Below are positions 1 through 6,145 of a DNA stretch of 7,337 nucleotides, piece by piece (position 1 is the first letter of the stretch; the number at the start of each line of letters is the position of its first letter). Origin of the DNA: a bacterium UBP1_UBA4783 (GTDB lineage: Bacteria; Krumholzibacteriota; Krumholzibacteriia; Krumholzibacteriales; Krumholzibacteriaceae); assembly GCA_002403075.1 (NCBI GenBank), contig DHHB01000049.1:1-7337 (forward strand). Reading direction: 5' to 3'. The position numbers were made by a program, and so were the translations under genes. The notes beneath the pieces were generated by a model. That model saw only the letters and a program-made list of their open reading frames with translations, was not told where the DNA came from and searched no databases.

Positions 1-1100
1 TATTCGAGATCTTTCTCCAGCTCCTCTCGAACACGCTCCAATCGTTCTACGAGACGAAGCGGATCGCGGCAGGCGTCGCCTGCGGCAACGTTCTCTACAT
101 CGCGCTCCTCTTCGTCGTCCTCCGCGCGGGGTTCGGCGTCGTCGGGGTGCTCGCGGCGGCCGCGGCCTCGAACCTCTGCGCGGCCGCGATCCTCGCGCCC
201 CGGGCCGCGAGGCTCGCCGCCTCGGCGCCGGCCGGGACAGGGCCGTCGGCGGGGGACGTGCTCCGGTTCTCGCTTCCGTTCGTCGTGACCGGAATCCTGA
301 ACCAGATCGTCTGGCGCCAGTCCGAGGTGCTTTTTCTCGGGCACTTCAGGGGGGCGGCCGAGGCGGGCTATTTCAGTCTCGCCTACCGGACGCCGCAGCT
401 TCTTCTCGAGTTCGTGCCGCTCACCGTATATCCCCTCATCATGGCCGGCTCGTCCGAGGTCTTCGCGCGGGACGAGCGGAATCTCGCCCGCGCGGTCGAT
501 CTCTATTACCGGCTTCTCTACATCCTCGTCGTTCCCGTCGCGGCCATGGGGTTCGCCTTCGCGCGGCCCCTCGTCCCTCTCCTCTATGGCCCGGAAATGC
601 TTCCCGCTGCGTCACTTACGCAGCTCTTTTTCGTTGTCTTTTCGTACTCCTTTCTCTATACTCCGCTCAGCATGGCGCTCTACGTCATGGGCAAGAGTTG
701 GATCAACATGTTGATCTTCTTGAGTTTGGCCGTTCTGAACGTAGGGCTCGATCTTCTTCTCGTCCCGCGCTACGGGATCTGGGGCGCCCTGATTCCGGTG
801 CCGGTGGTCCTCACCGCGGCGATCGTCGCCTTCCGGGCGGTCATGCGGCGCCGGAGGCCGGACGTGCGCATACCGGCGAGGTTCATCCTCCGGTGCTGCG
901 CGGCGGCGCTGCCGCTCGCGGCGCTGGCGATCCCGTCGGCCCGCTGGAGCGGGGCGGGCGCGCTCGCCGTCATGATGCCGTGCGGCGTCGCGCTGCTCTA
1001 TGCGGGCTTTCGGCTGATGCGGATCGTCGGCGACGAGGAGAAGGAGCTCATACGGAAGCTCCCGATCCCGATGAAGGAACGGCTGCTCGGTCTCTTCTAA
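1..1100 (+). CDS. Wzx/RfbX-like polysaccharide flippase, 5'-truncated by the window edge
   Basis: This is the C-terminal part of a polytopic membrane protein that probably flips a lipid-linked oligosaccharide across the cytoplasmic membrane. The reading frame is open from base 3 with no stop, giving about 365 residues to the TAA at 1098-1100. A GTG at 147 is in frame but is probably internal, because the 48 codons before it read as the same kind of protein (a hydrophobic helix and SNTLQSFYETKR). Visible traits are repeated hydrophobic helices joined by short basic loops, including LRFSLPFVVTGILNQIVW, FSLAYRTPQLL, and a central loop followed by PLLYGPEMLPAA. The tail is soluble and charged and ends KERLLGLF. 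These fit the polysaccharide-synthesis/MATE-like (MOP) superfamily, whose full-length members are usually about 430-500 residues, so roughly the first quarter is missing. The next gene starts 12 bases downstream, which suggests one transcript. A different MOP member, such as a lipid II flippase, is less likely in this glycosyltransferase setting. Confidence 0.85.
   Translation, partial: FEIFLQLLSNTLQSFYETKRIAAGVACGNVLYIALLFVVLRAGFGVVGVLAAAAASNLCAAAILAPRAARLAASAPAGTGPSAGDVLRFSLPFVVTGILNQIVWRQSEVLFLGHFRGAAEAGYFSLAYRTPQLLLEFVPLTVYPLIMAGSSEVFARDERNLARAVDLYYRLLYILVVPVAAMGFAFARPLVPLLYGPEMLPAASLTQLFFVVFSYSFLYTPLSMALYVMGKSWINMLIFLSLAVLNVGLDLLLVPRYGIWGALIPVPVVLTAAIVAFRAVMRRRRPDVRIPARFILRCCAAALPLAALAIPSARWSGAGALAVMMPCGVALLYAGFRLMRIVGDEEKELIRKLPIPMKERLLGLF
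701..716. repeat. Perfect 16-bp palindrome inside the flippase gene
   Basis: GATCAACATGTTGATC is its own reverse complement. It encodes part of a membrane helix (INMLI) and does not extend further, since bases 700 and 717 do not pair. It sits in an A+T-richer part of the gene. It may be chance, or a binding site for a dimeric DNA-binding protein. Confidence 0.4.
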
Positions 1101-1105
1101 GGGAG
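1101..1105 (+). promoter_or_regulatory. Ribosome binding site of the GT2 gene
   Basis: GGGAG directly follows the TAA of the flippase gene and lies 7 bases before the ATG at 1113. This supports that start and suggests translation linked to the upstream gene. Confidence 0.7.
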
Positions 1106-1112
1106 ATCCGCG

Positions 1113-1793
1113 ATGTATCGAGGCAAGCGCATTTCGGTCGTCATCCCGTGCTACAACGAGGAGGAGGGGATCGCGCGGGTGATCCCGTCGCTCCCTGCCT
1201 CGGTGGACGAAGTCGTCGTCGTCGACAACAACTCGACCGACCGCACGGCGGAGACGGCCCGGGGCCTCGGCGCCCGCGTGGTCTTCGAGGCGCGCAAGGG
1301 GTACGGGGCCGCGTACAAGGCGGGGCTCGCCGCCGTCACGGGGGACGTCACCGTGACGATGGACGGCGACGGAACGTATCCGGCCGATCAGATCGAGGAA
1401 TGCGTCGCGTACCTTCTCGACCGCAACCTCGATTTCGTTTCGGCCTCCCGGTTTCCGCTGCAGGACCGGCGGGCGATGAACGTCTCGAACCGCGTCGGAA
1501 ACTGGATACTCACCGCGGCCACCCTCGTGCTCTTCATGCGCGGGATCAGGGATTCGCAGTCCGGCATGTGGATTTTCCGCAGCCCGCTCTTCCGGGAGAT
1601 CGCGCCCCGCAGCGACGGGATGCCGTTCAGCGAGGAGATCAAGATCAAGGCGATCCGCCGCCGCGGCGTGCGTTTCGACGAGTACCATATCCGGTACCGG
1701 CCCCGCATCGGCGAGGTGAAGCTCGAGAAATGGCGCGACGGGATGAGGAACCTCTGGTATCTCGTGAGGCTTCGATTCGATCCGCGCGCGTGA
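1113..1793 (+). CDS. Family 2 glycosyltransferase, DPM1-like (probable polyprenyl-phosphate sugar synthase)
   Basis: This is a GT-A fold glycosyltransferase of 226 residues, the usual size for the single-domain DPM1-type group. Motifs in order are the N-terminal strand ISVVIPCYNEEEG (7-19), the nucleotide-sugar site VVVVDNNSTDRT (34-45), the metal-binding DxD-type motif MDGDGTYP (83-90), ASRF (111-114), and the DPM-family motif RDSQSGMW (146-153). A late YRPRIGEVKLEKWRDG stretch resembles the segment near the end of DPM1-like enzymes. Known relatives move a sugar from a nucleotide donor to dolichyl or undecaprenyl phosphate at the cytoplasmic face of the membrane. No transmembrane helix follows the catalytic domain, unlike GtrB or ArnC, so the protein would be soluble or only peripherally membrane-bound. 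The ATG has a good SD 7 bases upstream. The next gene encodes a small four-helix membrane protein that could flip the product. The sugar cannot be predicted, and direct transfer to a glycan remains possible. Confidence 0.9.
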   Translation: MYRGKRISVVIPCYNEEEGIARVIPSLPASVDEVVVVDNNSTDRTAETARGLGARVVFEARKGYGAAYKAGLAAVTGDVTVTMDGDGTYPADQIEECVAYLLDRNLDFVSASRFPLQDRRAMNVSNRVGNWILTAATLVLFMRGIRDSQSGMWIFRSPLFREIAPRSDGMPFSEEIKIKAIRRRGVRFDEYHIRYRPRIGEVKLEKWRDGMRNLWYLVRLRFDPRA

Positions 1794-1847
1794 CGGAACA
1801 CCGGCCGCCGGGCGGCGCGGACGTCAGCGCGCTGCGGCGGCACCGGG

Positions 1848-1853
1848 AAGGAG
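1848..1853 (+). promoter_or_regulatory. Ribosome binding site of the small membrane protein gene
   Basis: AAGGAG lies 6 bases before the ATG at 1860. It is the best-spaced SD on the plus strand and fixes this start. The rest of the 66-base gap (1794-1859) is G+C-rich, with no clear promoter or stable hairpin. Confidence 0.75.
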
Positions 1854-1859
1854 TCGTTC

Positions 1860-2222
1860 ATGCTGAAGAGCCTCGTTCTCATCGTATTCACCGTCATCAT
1901 CAACACGACGGGGCAGTTCATGGTGAAGACCGGCGTGAACCGGGTCGGCAACGTGAGCCTCGGCGATTTCGGCAGCGTCTTCCGGGCGCTCACGTCGTGG
2001 CTCGTGATCGCGGGCTTCGGGATCTACTTTCTCAGCGCGCTTCTCTGGATCAGCATCCTGTCGCGGGCGGAGCTGAGCTGGGCGTTTCCCATCCTGAGCC
2101 TCTCGTACGTGCTCACGGCGCTGCTCTCGCCCGTCATCCTTCACGAGAGCGTTTCGGCGATGCGGTTCGCCGGCATTCTCGTCATTTGCTTCGGCGTATA
2201 CCTCGTGAGCAGGACGTATTGA
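1860..2222 (+). CDS. Four-helix EamA/SMR-like membrane protein (probable polyprenyl-phosphate-sugar flippase subunit)
   Basis: The protein has 120 residues and is almost entirely membrane-embedded. Predicted helices are at about 3-22, 45-67, 73-93 and 99-117, the layout of the small multidrug resistance (SMR) family and of half-size EamA proteins such as ArnE and ArnF. TM1 carries the TGQ(F) motif (17-20) near its end, followed by K23, as in ArnE-like members. It lacks the membrane-embedded glutamate of TM1 that drug-exporting SMR proteins such as EmrE use for proton coupling, so drug export is unlikely. The segment ELSWAFPILSLSYVLTALLS (71-90) and the tail GILVICFGVYLVS match the C-terminal helix pair of the EamA fold. 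Such proteins act as dimers, and known relatives move undecaprenyl-phosphate-linked sugars. Position between a DPM1-like GT2 gene and a GT-C gene supports that role. A plain small exporter is the alternative. The substrate is unknown. Confidence 0.8.
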   Translation: MLKSLVLIVFTVIINTTGQFMVKTGVNRVGNVSLGDFGSVFRALTSWLVIAGFGIYFLSALLWISILSRAELSWAFPILSLSYVLTALLSPVILHESVSAMRFAGILVICFGVYLVSRTY

Positions 2223-2242
2223 GGACCCTCGCCCGCCGGCTC

Positions 2243-2283
2243 CGGGATCGGACCCGGACGCCGTGATCCCGCGCCTGGGTCCG
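2243..2283 (+). other. Interlocking inverted repeats in the gap before the GT-C gene
   Basis: CGGGATC (2243-2249) can pair with GATCCCG (2265-2271). CGGACCC (2249-2255) can pair with GGGTCCG (2277-2283). The order of the arms is that of an H-type pseudoknot, but the two stems share base 2249 and leave no first loop, so they are more likely alternatives. GGACCC at 2223-2228 could also pair with GGGTCC at 2277-2282, enclosing the first stem. No T-run follows, so this is not a standard terminator. The ATG at 2292 has no clear SD within 15 bases. Function is unknown, and chance pairing in G+C-rich DNA is possible. Confidence 0.3.
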
Positions 2284-2291
2284 GACGAATC

Positions 2292-4934
2292 ATGACGGTC
2301 GCTCTTCGCATATTCGATACCGCCGCCGTGGCGATCGCCGCCCTCTCGGGTTTCGGGATCGTCGGCGGACCGGCGGCGCTGCGGATCGTGATCGTCTTCT
2401 ACGCGATCTTCATCGTTCCCGGCGCGGCGCTCCGCCGCCGCTTCTTCGACTCGGCCTCGGGGGCGGTGGAGCGGGCGGGGGACACGTTCGTTCTCGGCGT
2501 CGTCTTCGCCTCGCTCGCCTCCTGCGTCGGGTTCGTGCCCGGCGCCTCCTACGGGGCGATTTCGCTCGTCGCGGGCGCGGCGGCGCTCGCTCTCGTCTGG
2601 CTGCCCCGTCGCGAGGGGCCGCGCCGAACGGAGGGCGCGCCGGCGGAGACGGCGGGCGCCGCGCACGCGAAGATACCGCCGGGGCCGCGCCTCGTTTCCG
2701 GGCTTCTCCTCGCCTGCGTTTTCGCCGCGGGCTTTTTTCTCCTGTACGACCGGGGCGGGCTCGGCGCGGACACCGACGCGCCCGACCACGTGAGCTTCGT
2801 CAGGCGGAGCGTCGAGAGCGGCGCTCTCTTTCCGAGGGATTCCTACTATCGCGACGGCGACGGCGTCTCCCTCGACGCGCGAAAGGGACTCTGGCATCCG
2901 GTGCTCTCGCGGTGGGTGCGCGATGCGAACGCCCCCGCCGACCGGGTGTGGAGAATGGCGCCCGCGTGCGCCGCCTTCTTTGCCCTCTGCGTGTTCTACG
3001 GTTTCGCGGCCTCGCTCGCGGGACCGGGGTTCGTCGCGCTCCTCTCCGTCGCGCTGCTTCTGTTATTCGGGGCGGGTGAGGGGGCCGCGTGGCTCACGAA
3101 GATCGGCTTCAGCCGCAACATGGCGCTCGTTCTCCTCTGGGCGGACGCCGCGTTCATCGTCCGCTGGTGCCGCTCGCGGCGCCGGGCCGATCTCGCCGCG
3201 GCCGCGCTCGTCGCGGCGGCGGGCGCGGCGTTCCACGCCGCGTTCGCGCTGCAGGCGATCGCCGTGCTCCTCGGCACGCTCTGCTTCGTGCTCGCGAGCC
3301 GGGACGGGAGGGCGTGGCGCGCGCCGTTCGGGGCGGCGGCCGCGGCGGTCGTCGCGGCGATGGCCGTGCCGCTCGCGATCCGCTCCGGGGAAGCCGGGAT
3401 CGCGCACAACGCGCTGCACACGCACCGGCAGGGCATGCTCGTTCTCGGCGAAACGCTCGCCGTCGTCGATCCCGCCGAGGTGGCGACGAGGCTCGGCCCG
3501 GCGTTCTTCTTCGTGCTCGCCGCCTCCCCGTTCTACTACCTCTACACGAAACGGATCGAGCGGCGGTCCCTCGCGTTCTTTTTCTTCGCCGCGCCGGTCG
3601 TTCTCGTATTCACGCCGTACGTCTCGTCCCCGATGGAGCGGATCTTCGGATATCTCCACTACCGAATTCTCGACGCGGCTCCGGTCGCCGTCGTCCTCGC
3701 CGTGACGCTCGCCGGTCTCTCGCGCGCGGCCTTCGGCGGACGGCGCGGCGAGGGCGGCGGGGAACGGAAGCGCTTCGCGGCGCTCTCCTCCGTCGCGGGA
3801 CGGATATTCGCCCTCGCGGCGCTCGTCCTCTTCGCGTGGTATCCGCTTCGGATCGGTACGCGGGTCGCCTCCGGGGCGATATCGGCCGCGTTCCGGAGCC
3901 CCGGCGCGATGGAGGACGGGTACGCGGCTCTCTTCGGGGCGATCGAGACACACACCGCGCCGGGCTCCGTGATAGCGTCCGATCCGCGAACGAGCTATAT
4001 CGTGTCGGCCTACACGGACCGGTTCGTCGCGGTGACGCTTGATCAGCACGGCTCGCCCTCGGACGCGCTCGCGCTCGACCGGCTGCGGGAGATACGGGAT
4101 CTTCTGAGCCCGGCCGTTCCGGCCGCGGCGAGTGCGGCGTGGCTCGATTCGGCGGAGGTCGATTACGTTCTGGTGGACGGCCGGGCGCGCCCGGACGGCG
4201 ATTTCTTCGGCAGCACGCCTCTTGGCGGCGGAAGGGAGTCGCTCCGCAAGATCGAATCGTGCCCTTCGCTCTTCCGGCGTCTCTTCGCGATCGGGGAGTT
4301 CTCTCTCTTCGAGATCGTTCGCGGGCGCGCTCCGGCGGAGATCGAGACCGCGTGCGCCGTCCCGCTCGCGCGTCCGTGTCCGTGCGGGACGGACGCCGAG
4401 AGCGCGACACGCGGCGGTCCGCCGGCTGGGGGGGACCGGCTCATCATCGTGAGCCCGATCGACGCCGGGAGCGGCGTCGTGCTTTCGAGCGCCCGCATCG
4501 AGCGGTCCTTGCTGCGATCGATCGATACCCTCTCGGGATATTTCTGCTGGAAGGCGGAGCGCGGCGTAGCCCACGGCCTTCCGCTCGAGGTCACGATCCG
4601 TCTCGACGGATCCGCGCCCGGGAGAGAGAGGCATCGCGCGTGGTACGGAAAACAGTACCGGCGCTTCGTCGAGCGCTCGCGCAAGGTCTTCTACCGCGCC
4701 ACGTGGACCGAGCGACTGCGGGCCGGCGGCGTCGATCCCGATCTCTGGACCCCCGGCGAGGCCGTGCGGCAGAGGTTCGCCCTGCCGATCCCCCGCGCGC
4801 TCGCGCCCGGCGCGTATGAGCTCAGAATCAAGGTCCGCCGGATACCCTATCTGCCCGTGCGGACGGTCGCCGACTATCTGTCGAACGACGATTCCCAGCA
4901 GGGAACCGCGATCGGCATGATCTACGTGCAATGA
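2292..4934 (+). CDS. GT-C type polytopic glycosyltransferase with large C-terminal soluble region
   Basis: This 880-residue protein has a membrane half and a soluble half. About 14 hydrophobic segments fall between roughly residues 10 and 517. After the early helices comes the loop GGLGADTDAPDHVSF (155-169), with D160, D162, D165 and H166. Acidic residues in an early outside loop are the catalytic hallmark of GT-C enzymes, which use polyprenyl-phosphate sugars. The loop continues with LWHPVLSRWV (200-209). Further marks are H315 at the start of a helix, HNALHTHRQG (372-381), and MERIFGYLHYRI (448-459). Residues 538-640 look like the mixed alpha/beta region after the membrane part in large GT-C proteins (SVIASDPRTSYIVSAYTDR, DYVLVDGRA). 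Residues 715-880 are rich in beta-strand-like stretches, such as LEVTIRLDG and AYELRIKVRR, and may form a beta-sandwich. A CPC pair lies at 696-698. No upstream in-frame start exists after the previous stop, so ATG 2292 stands despite a poor SD. It probably transfers the sugar made and flipped by the two preceding genes to an outside acceptor. Family membership is likely; donor and acceptor are unknown. Confidence 0.75.
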   Translation: MTVALRIFDTAAVAIAALSGFGIVGGPAALRIVIVFYAIFIVPGAALRRRFFDSASGAVERAGDTFVLGVVFASLASCVGFVPGASYGAISLVAGAAALALVWLPRREGPRRTEGAPAETAGAAHAKIPPGPRLVSGLLLACVFAAGFFLLYDRGGLGADTDAPDHVSFVRRSVESGALFPRDSYYRDGDGVSLDARKGLWHPVLSRWVRDANAPADRVWRMAPACAAFFALCVFYGFAASLAGPGFVALLSVALLLLFGAGEGAAWLTKIGFSRNMALVLLWADAAFIVRWCRSRRRADLAAAALVAAAGAAFHAAFALQAIAVLLGTLCFVLASRDGRAWRAPFGAAAAAVVAAMAVPLAIRSGEAGIAHNALHTHRQGMLVLGETLAVVDPAEVATRLGPAFFFVLAASPFYYLYTKRIERRSLAFFFFAAPVVLVFTPYVSSPMERIFGYLHYRILDAAPVAVVLAVTLAGLSRAAFGGRRGEGGGERKRFAALSSVAGRIFALAALVLFAWYPLRIGTRVASGAISAAFRSPGAMEDGYAALFGAIETHTAPGSVIASDPRTSYIVSAYTDRFVAVTLDQHGSPSDALALDRLREIRDLLSPAVPAAASAAWLDSAEVDYVLVDGRARPDGDFFGSTPLGGGRESLRKIESCPSLFRRLFAIGEFSLFEIVRGRAPAEIETACAVPLARPCPCGTDAESATRGGPPAGGDRLIIVSPIDAGSGVVLSSARIERSLLRSIDTLSGYFCWKAERGVAHGLPLEVTIRLDGSAPGRERHRAWYGKQYRRFVERSRKVFYRATWTERLRAGGVDPDLWTPGEAVRQRFALPIPRALAPGAYELRIKVRRIPYLPVRTVADYLSNDDSQQGTAIGMIYVQ

Positions 4935-4943
4935 AGGGAGGAG
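4935..4943 (+). promoter_or_regulatory. Strong SD-like sequence far upstream of the GT4 start
   Basis: AGGGAGGAG begins one base after the TGA of the GT-C gene and is the best SD match in the window, but the only in-frame start downstream is the ATG at 4990, 46 bases away. There is no ATG, GTG or TTG in that frame between them. It could work if the intervening hairpin (4944-4981) folds, leaving 8 bases between SD and ATG. Confidence 0.45.
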
Positions 4944-4981
4944 CGGGGCGCGAGGCGGGAGAGGATCCGCCGCGCGCCCTG
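4944..4981 (+). promoter_or_regulatory. Long hairpin between SD-like sequence and the GT4 start codon
   Basis: Bases 4944-4952 pair with 4973-4981 (9 pairs, one G-U). An A-G mismatch follows (4953/4972). Then 4954-4959 pair with 4966-4971 (6 pairs, one G-U). The loop is AGAGGA (4960-4965), itself SD-like. With 15 pairs, mostly G-C, this is the strongest local fold I found between genes. No T-run follows, so it does not look like an intrinsic terminator. It fills the space between the SD-like AGGGAGGAG and the ATG at 4990. Possible roles are bridging the SD to the start, masking the start region, or setting mRNA stability between the two genes. The pairing is seen directly; the role is inference. 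Confidence 0.5.
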
Positions 4982-4989
4982 ACGGGCTC

Positions 4990-6120
4990 ATGAACGCGAA
5001 CGGGGGCAATCCCGCGCGGATCGCCTACTTCTCGGACGCTCCATGGACGGGAGGCGCCGAGAGATACCTGTATCTGCTCGCTTCGCGTCTCCCGCGCGAC
5101 GAGTTCTCCCCGTGTCTCTTCGTCGACGACGCCTCGCGTCTCGAGACGCTCTGCTCGTGGATGCGGGACGCCGGGGTTCCCGTTCATGAGGTTCCCATCT
5201 CTTTTCCGCCGTGGGGAAGGGGCGGCGCGAGGTTCGTGGGCGCGATGCGGCGTCTCGGCGTTTCGATCCTGCACTGCAACATGCCGGGACCCTGGGGATC
5301 GCTCTACGGATTCGCCGCGCCGCTCGCGAGGCTCGCCGGCGCGCGAGGAGTCGTATCGACGGAACACCTGCCGATGATCGAGCCGTTCGCGAAGGGCGCC
5401 GCCTTGAAGCGGGTCGCCGGGGCCTTCATCGACCGCGTCATTACCGTGAGCGAGGACAACGCCCGCTGGCTTCGCGAGCGCCACGGCGTTCCCGCGCGGA
5501 AGATCCGCGTCGTGCGCATCGGCGTCCCCGAGCCCCCGGCGGCGGACGGCGCGCGGGCGCGATCGGCGCTCGGTATCGGCGGCGGCGACTTCGCGTGCCT
5601 CATGGTCGGGAGTCTCGAGGAGCGGAAGGGGCATCGTTTCGCCGTCGAGGCGCTCGCGAAGCTGCCCGAGCGCGTGAAGCTCCTCGTCGCCGGAACGGGG
5701 GAGACGGAGGAAGAAACGCGGCGGCTCGCCTCGATCCTCGGGATCTCCGGCCGGGTCCGGTTTCTCGGATACCGGCGGGACGTACCGGAGCTTCTCGCCG
5801 CCTGCGACGCGCTCCTCGTCCCGTCGCTTCTCGAAGCGACTCCCTACGTCATCGTCGAGGCGATGGCGCTCTCGCGGGCGGTCGTGGCGAGCCGCATCTA
5901 CGGCATCCCCGAGCTCGTGGAGGACGGCGCGACGGGGATCCTCGTCGAGCCCGGAGACGCGGACGCCCTCGCCCGGGCGATCTCCTCTCTCGCGGGCGAT
6001 CCCGCCCTCGCCTCGCGGCTCGGAGCGGCGGGGCGCGCGCGGTTCGAGACCGACTTCCGAGTCGAACGCTGCGCGGCGGAAACGGTTTCCATCTACCGTG
6101 AAATCCTGAACAGACGATGA
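4990..6120 (+). CDS. GT-B fold family 4 glycosyltransferase
   Basis: This is a cytoplasmic 376-residue enzyme of the usual GT4 length that probably adds a sugar from a nucleotide donor to a lipid-linked glycan. The N-terminal acceptor domain starts with RIAYFSDAPWTGGAERYL, where GGAE (21-24) is the glycine-rich loop typical of the family. VSTEHLP (122-128) and VITVSEDNARWLRERHGVP (150-168) follow as in other GT4 proteins. The C-terminal donor domain has VGSLEERKGH (206-215), with the basic residue that contacts the nucleotide phosphates, and LLVAGTGETEEE (231-242). Next come VRFLGYRRDVPELLAACDA (256-274) and the complete EX7E motif from E282 to E290 in LLEATPYVIVEAMA. The end GIPELVEDGATGILVEPGD (305-323) is also canonical. 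No signal peptide or membrane helix is visible. The ATG at 4990 is the only start consistent with the N-terminal strand, although the SD is 46 bases away across a hairpin. The sugar specificity cannot be read from the sequence. Confidence 0.92.
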   Translation: MNANGGNPARIAYFSDAPWTGGAERYLYLLASRLPRDEFSPCLFVDDASRLETLCSWMRDAGVPVHEVPISFPPWGRGGARFVGAMRRLGVSILHCNMPGPWGSLYGFAAPLARLAGARGVVSTEHLPMIEPFAKGAALKRVAGAFIDRVITVSEDNARWLRERHGVPARKIRVVRIGVPEPPAADGARARSALGIGGGDFACLMVGSLEERKGHRFAVEALAKLPERVKLLVAGTGETEEETRRLASILGISGRVRFLGYRRDVPELLAACDALLVPSLLEATPYVIVEAMALSRAVVASRIYGIPELVEDGATGILVEPGDADALARAISSLAGDPALASRLGAAGRARFETDFRVERCAAETVSIYREILNRR

Positions 6121-6145
6121 GCGGGGGACGTCTCGCGGCGGCGGC

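Noticed and set aside
147..149. GTG at 147 as the real start of the flippase
   Set aside because: The frame is open back to base 3 and encodes flippase-like helix sequence, and no SD precedes the GTG; the gene simply runs off the left edge.
1804..1816. Inverted repeat GCCG/CGGC in the gap before the small membrane protein gene
   Set aside because: Only 4 pairs form around a 5-base loop; this is expected by chance in such G+C-rich sequence.
698..2266. A 522-codon plus-strand open frame crossing the flippase, GT2 and small membrane protein genes
   Set aside because: It overlaps three recognisable genes in another frame and its product is low-complexity Arg/Gly/Pro-rich sequence with no family motif.
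1824..2897. A 357-codon minus-strand open frame
   Set aside because: It lies opposite the small membrane protein and the start of the GT-C gene and has only charged low-complexity sequence; a shadow of G+C-rich coding DNA.
4944..4981. Intrinsic transcription terminator after the GT-C gene
   Set aside because: The hairpin is strong but is followed by ACGGGCTC and a start codon rather than a T-run.
3063..5009. A 648-codon open frame on the minus strand opposite the GT-C gene
   Set aside because: Its product is dominated by Arg, Glu, Asp, Gly and Pro with no hydrophobic core or motif, as expected opposite a G+C-rich gene. The plus-strand frame has coherent membrane helices and motifs.
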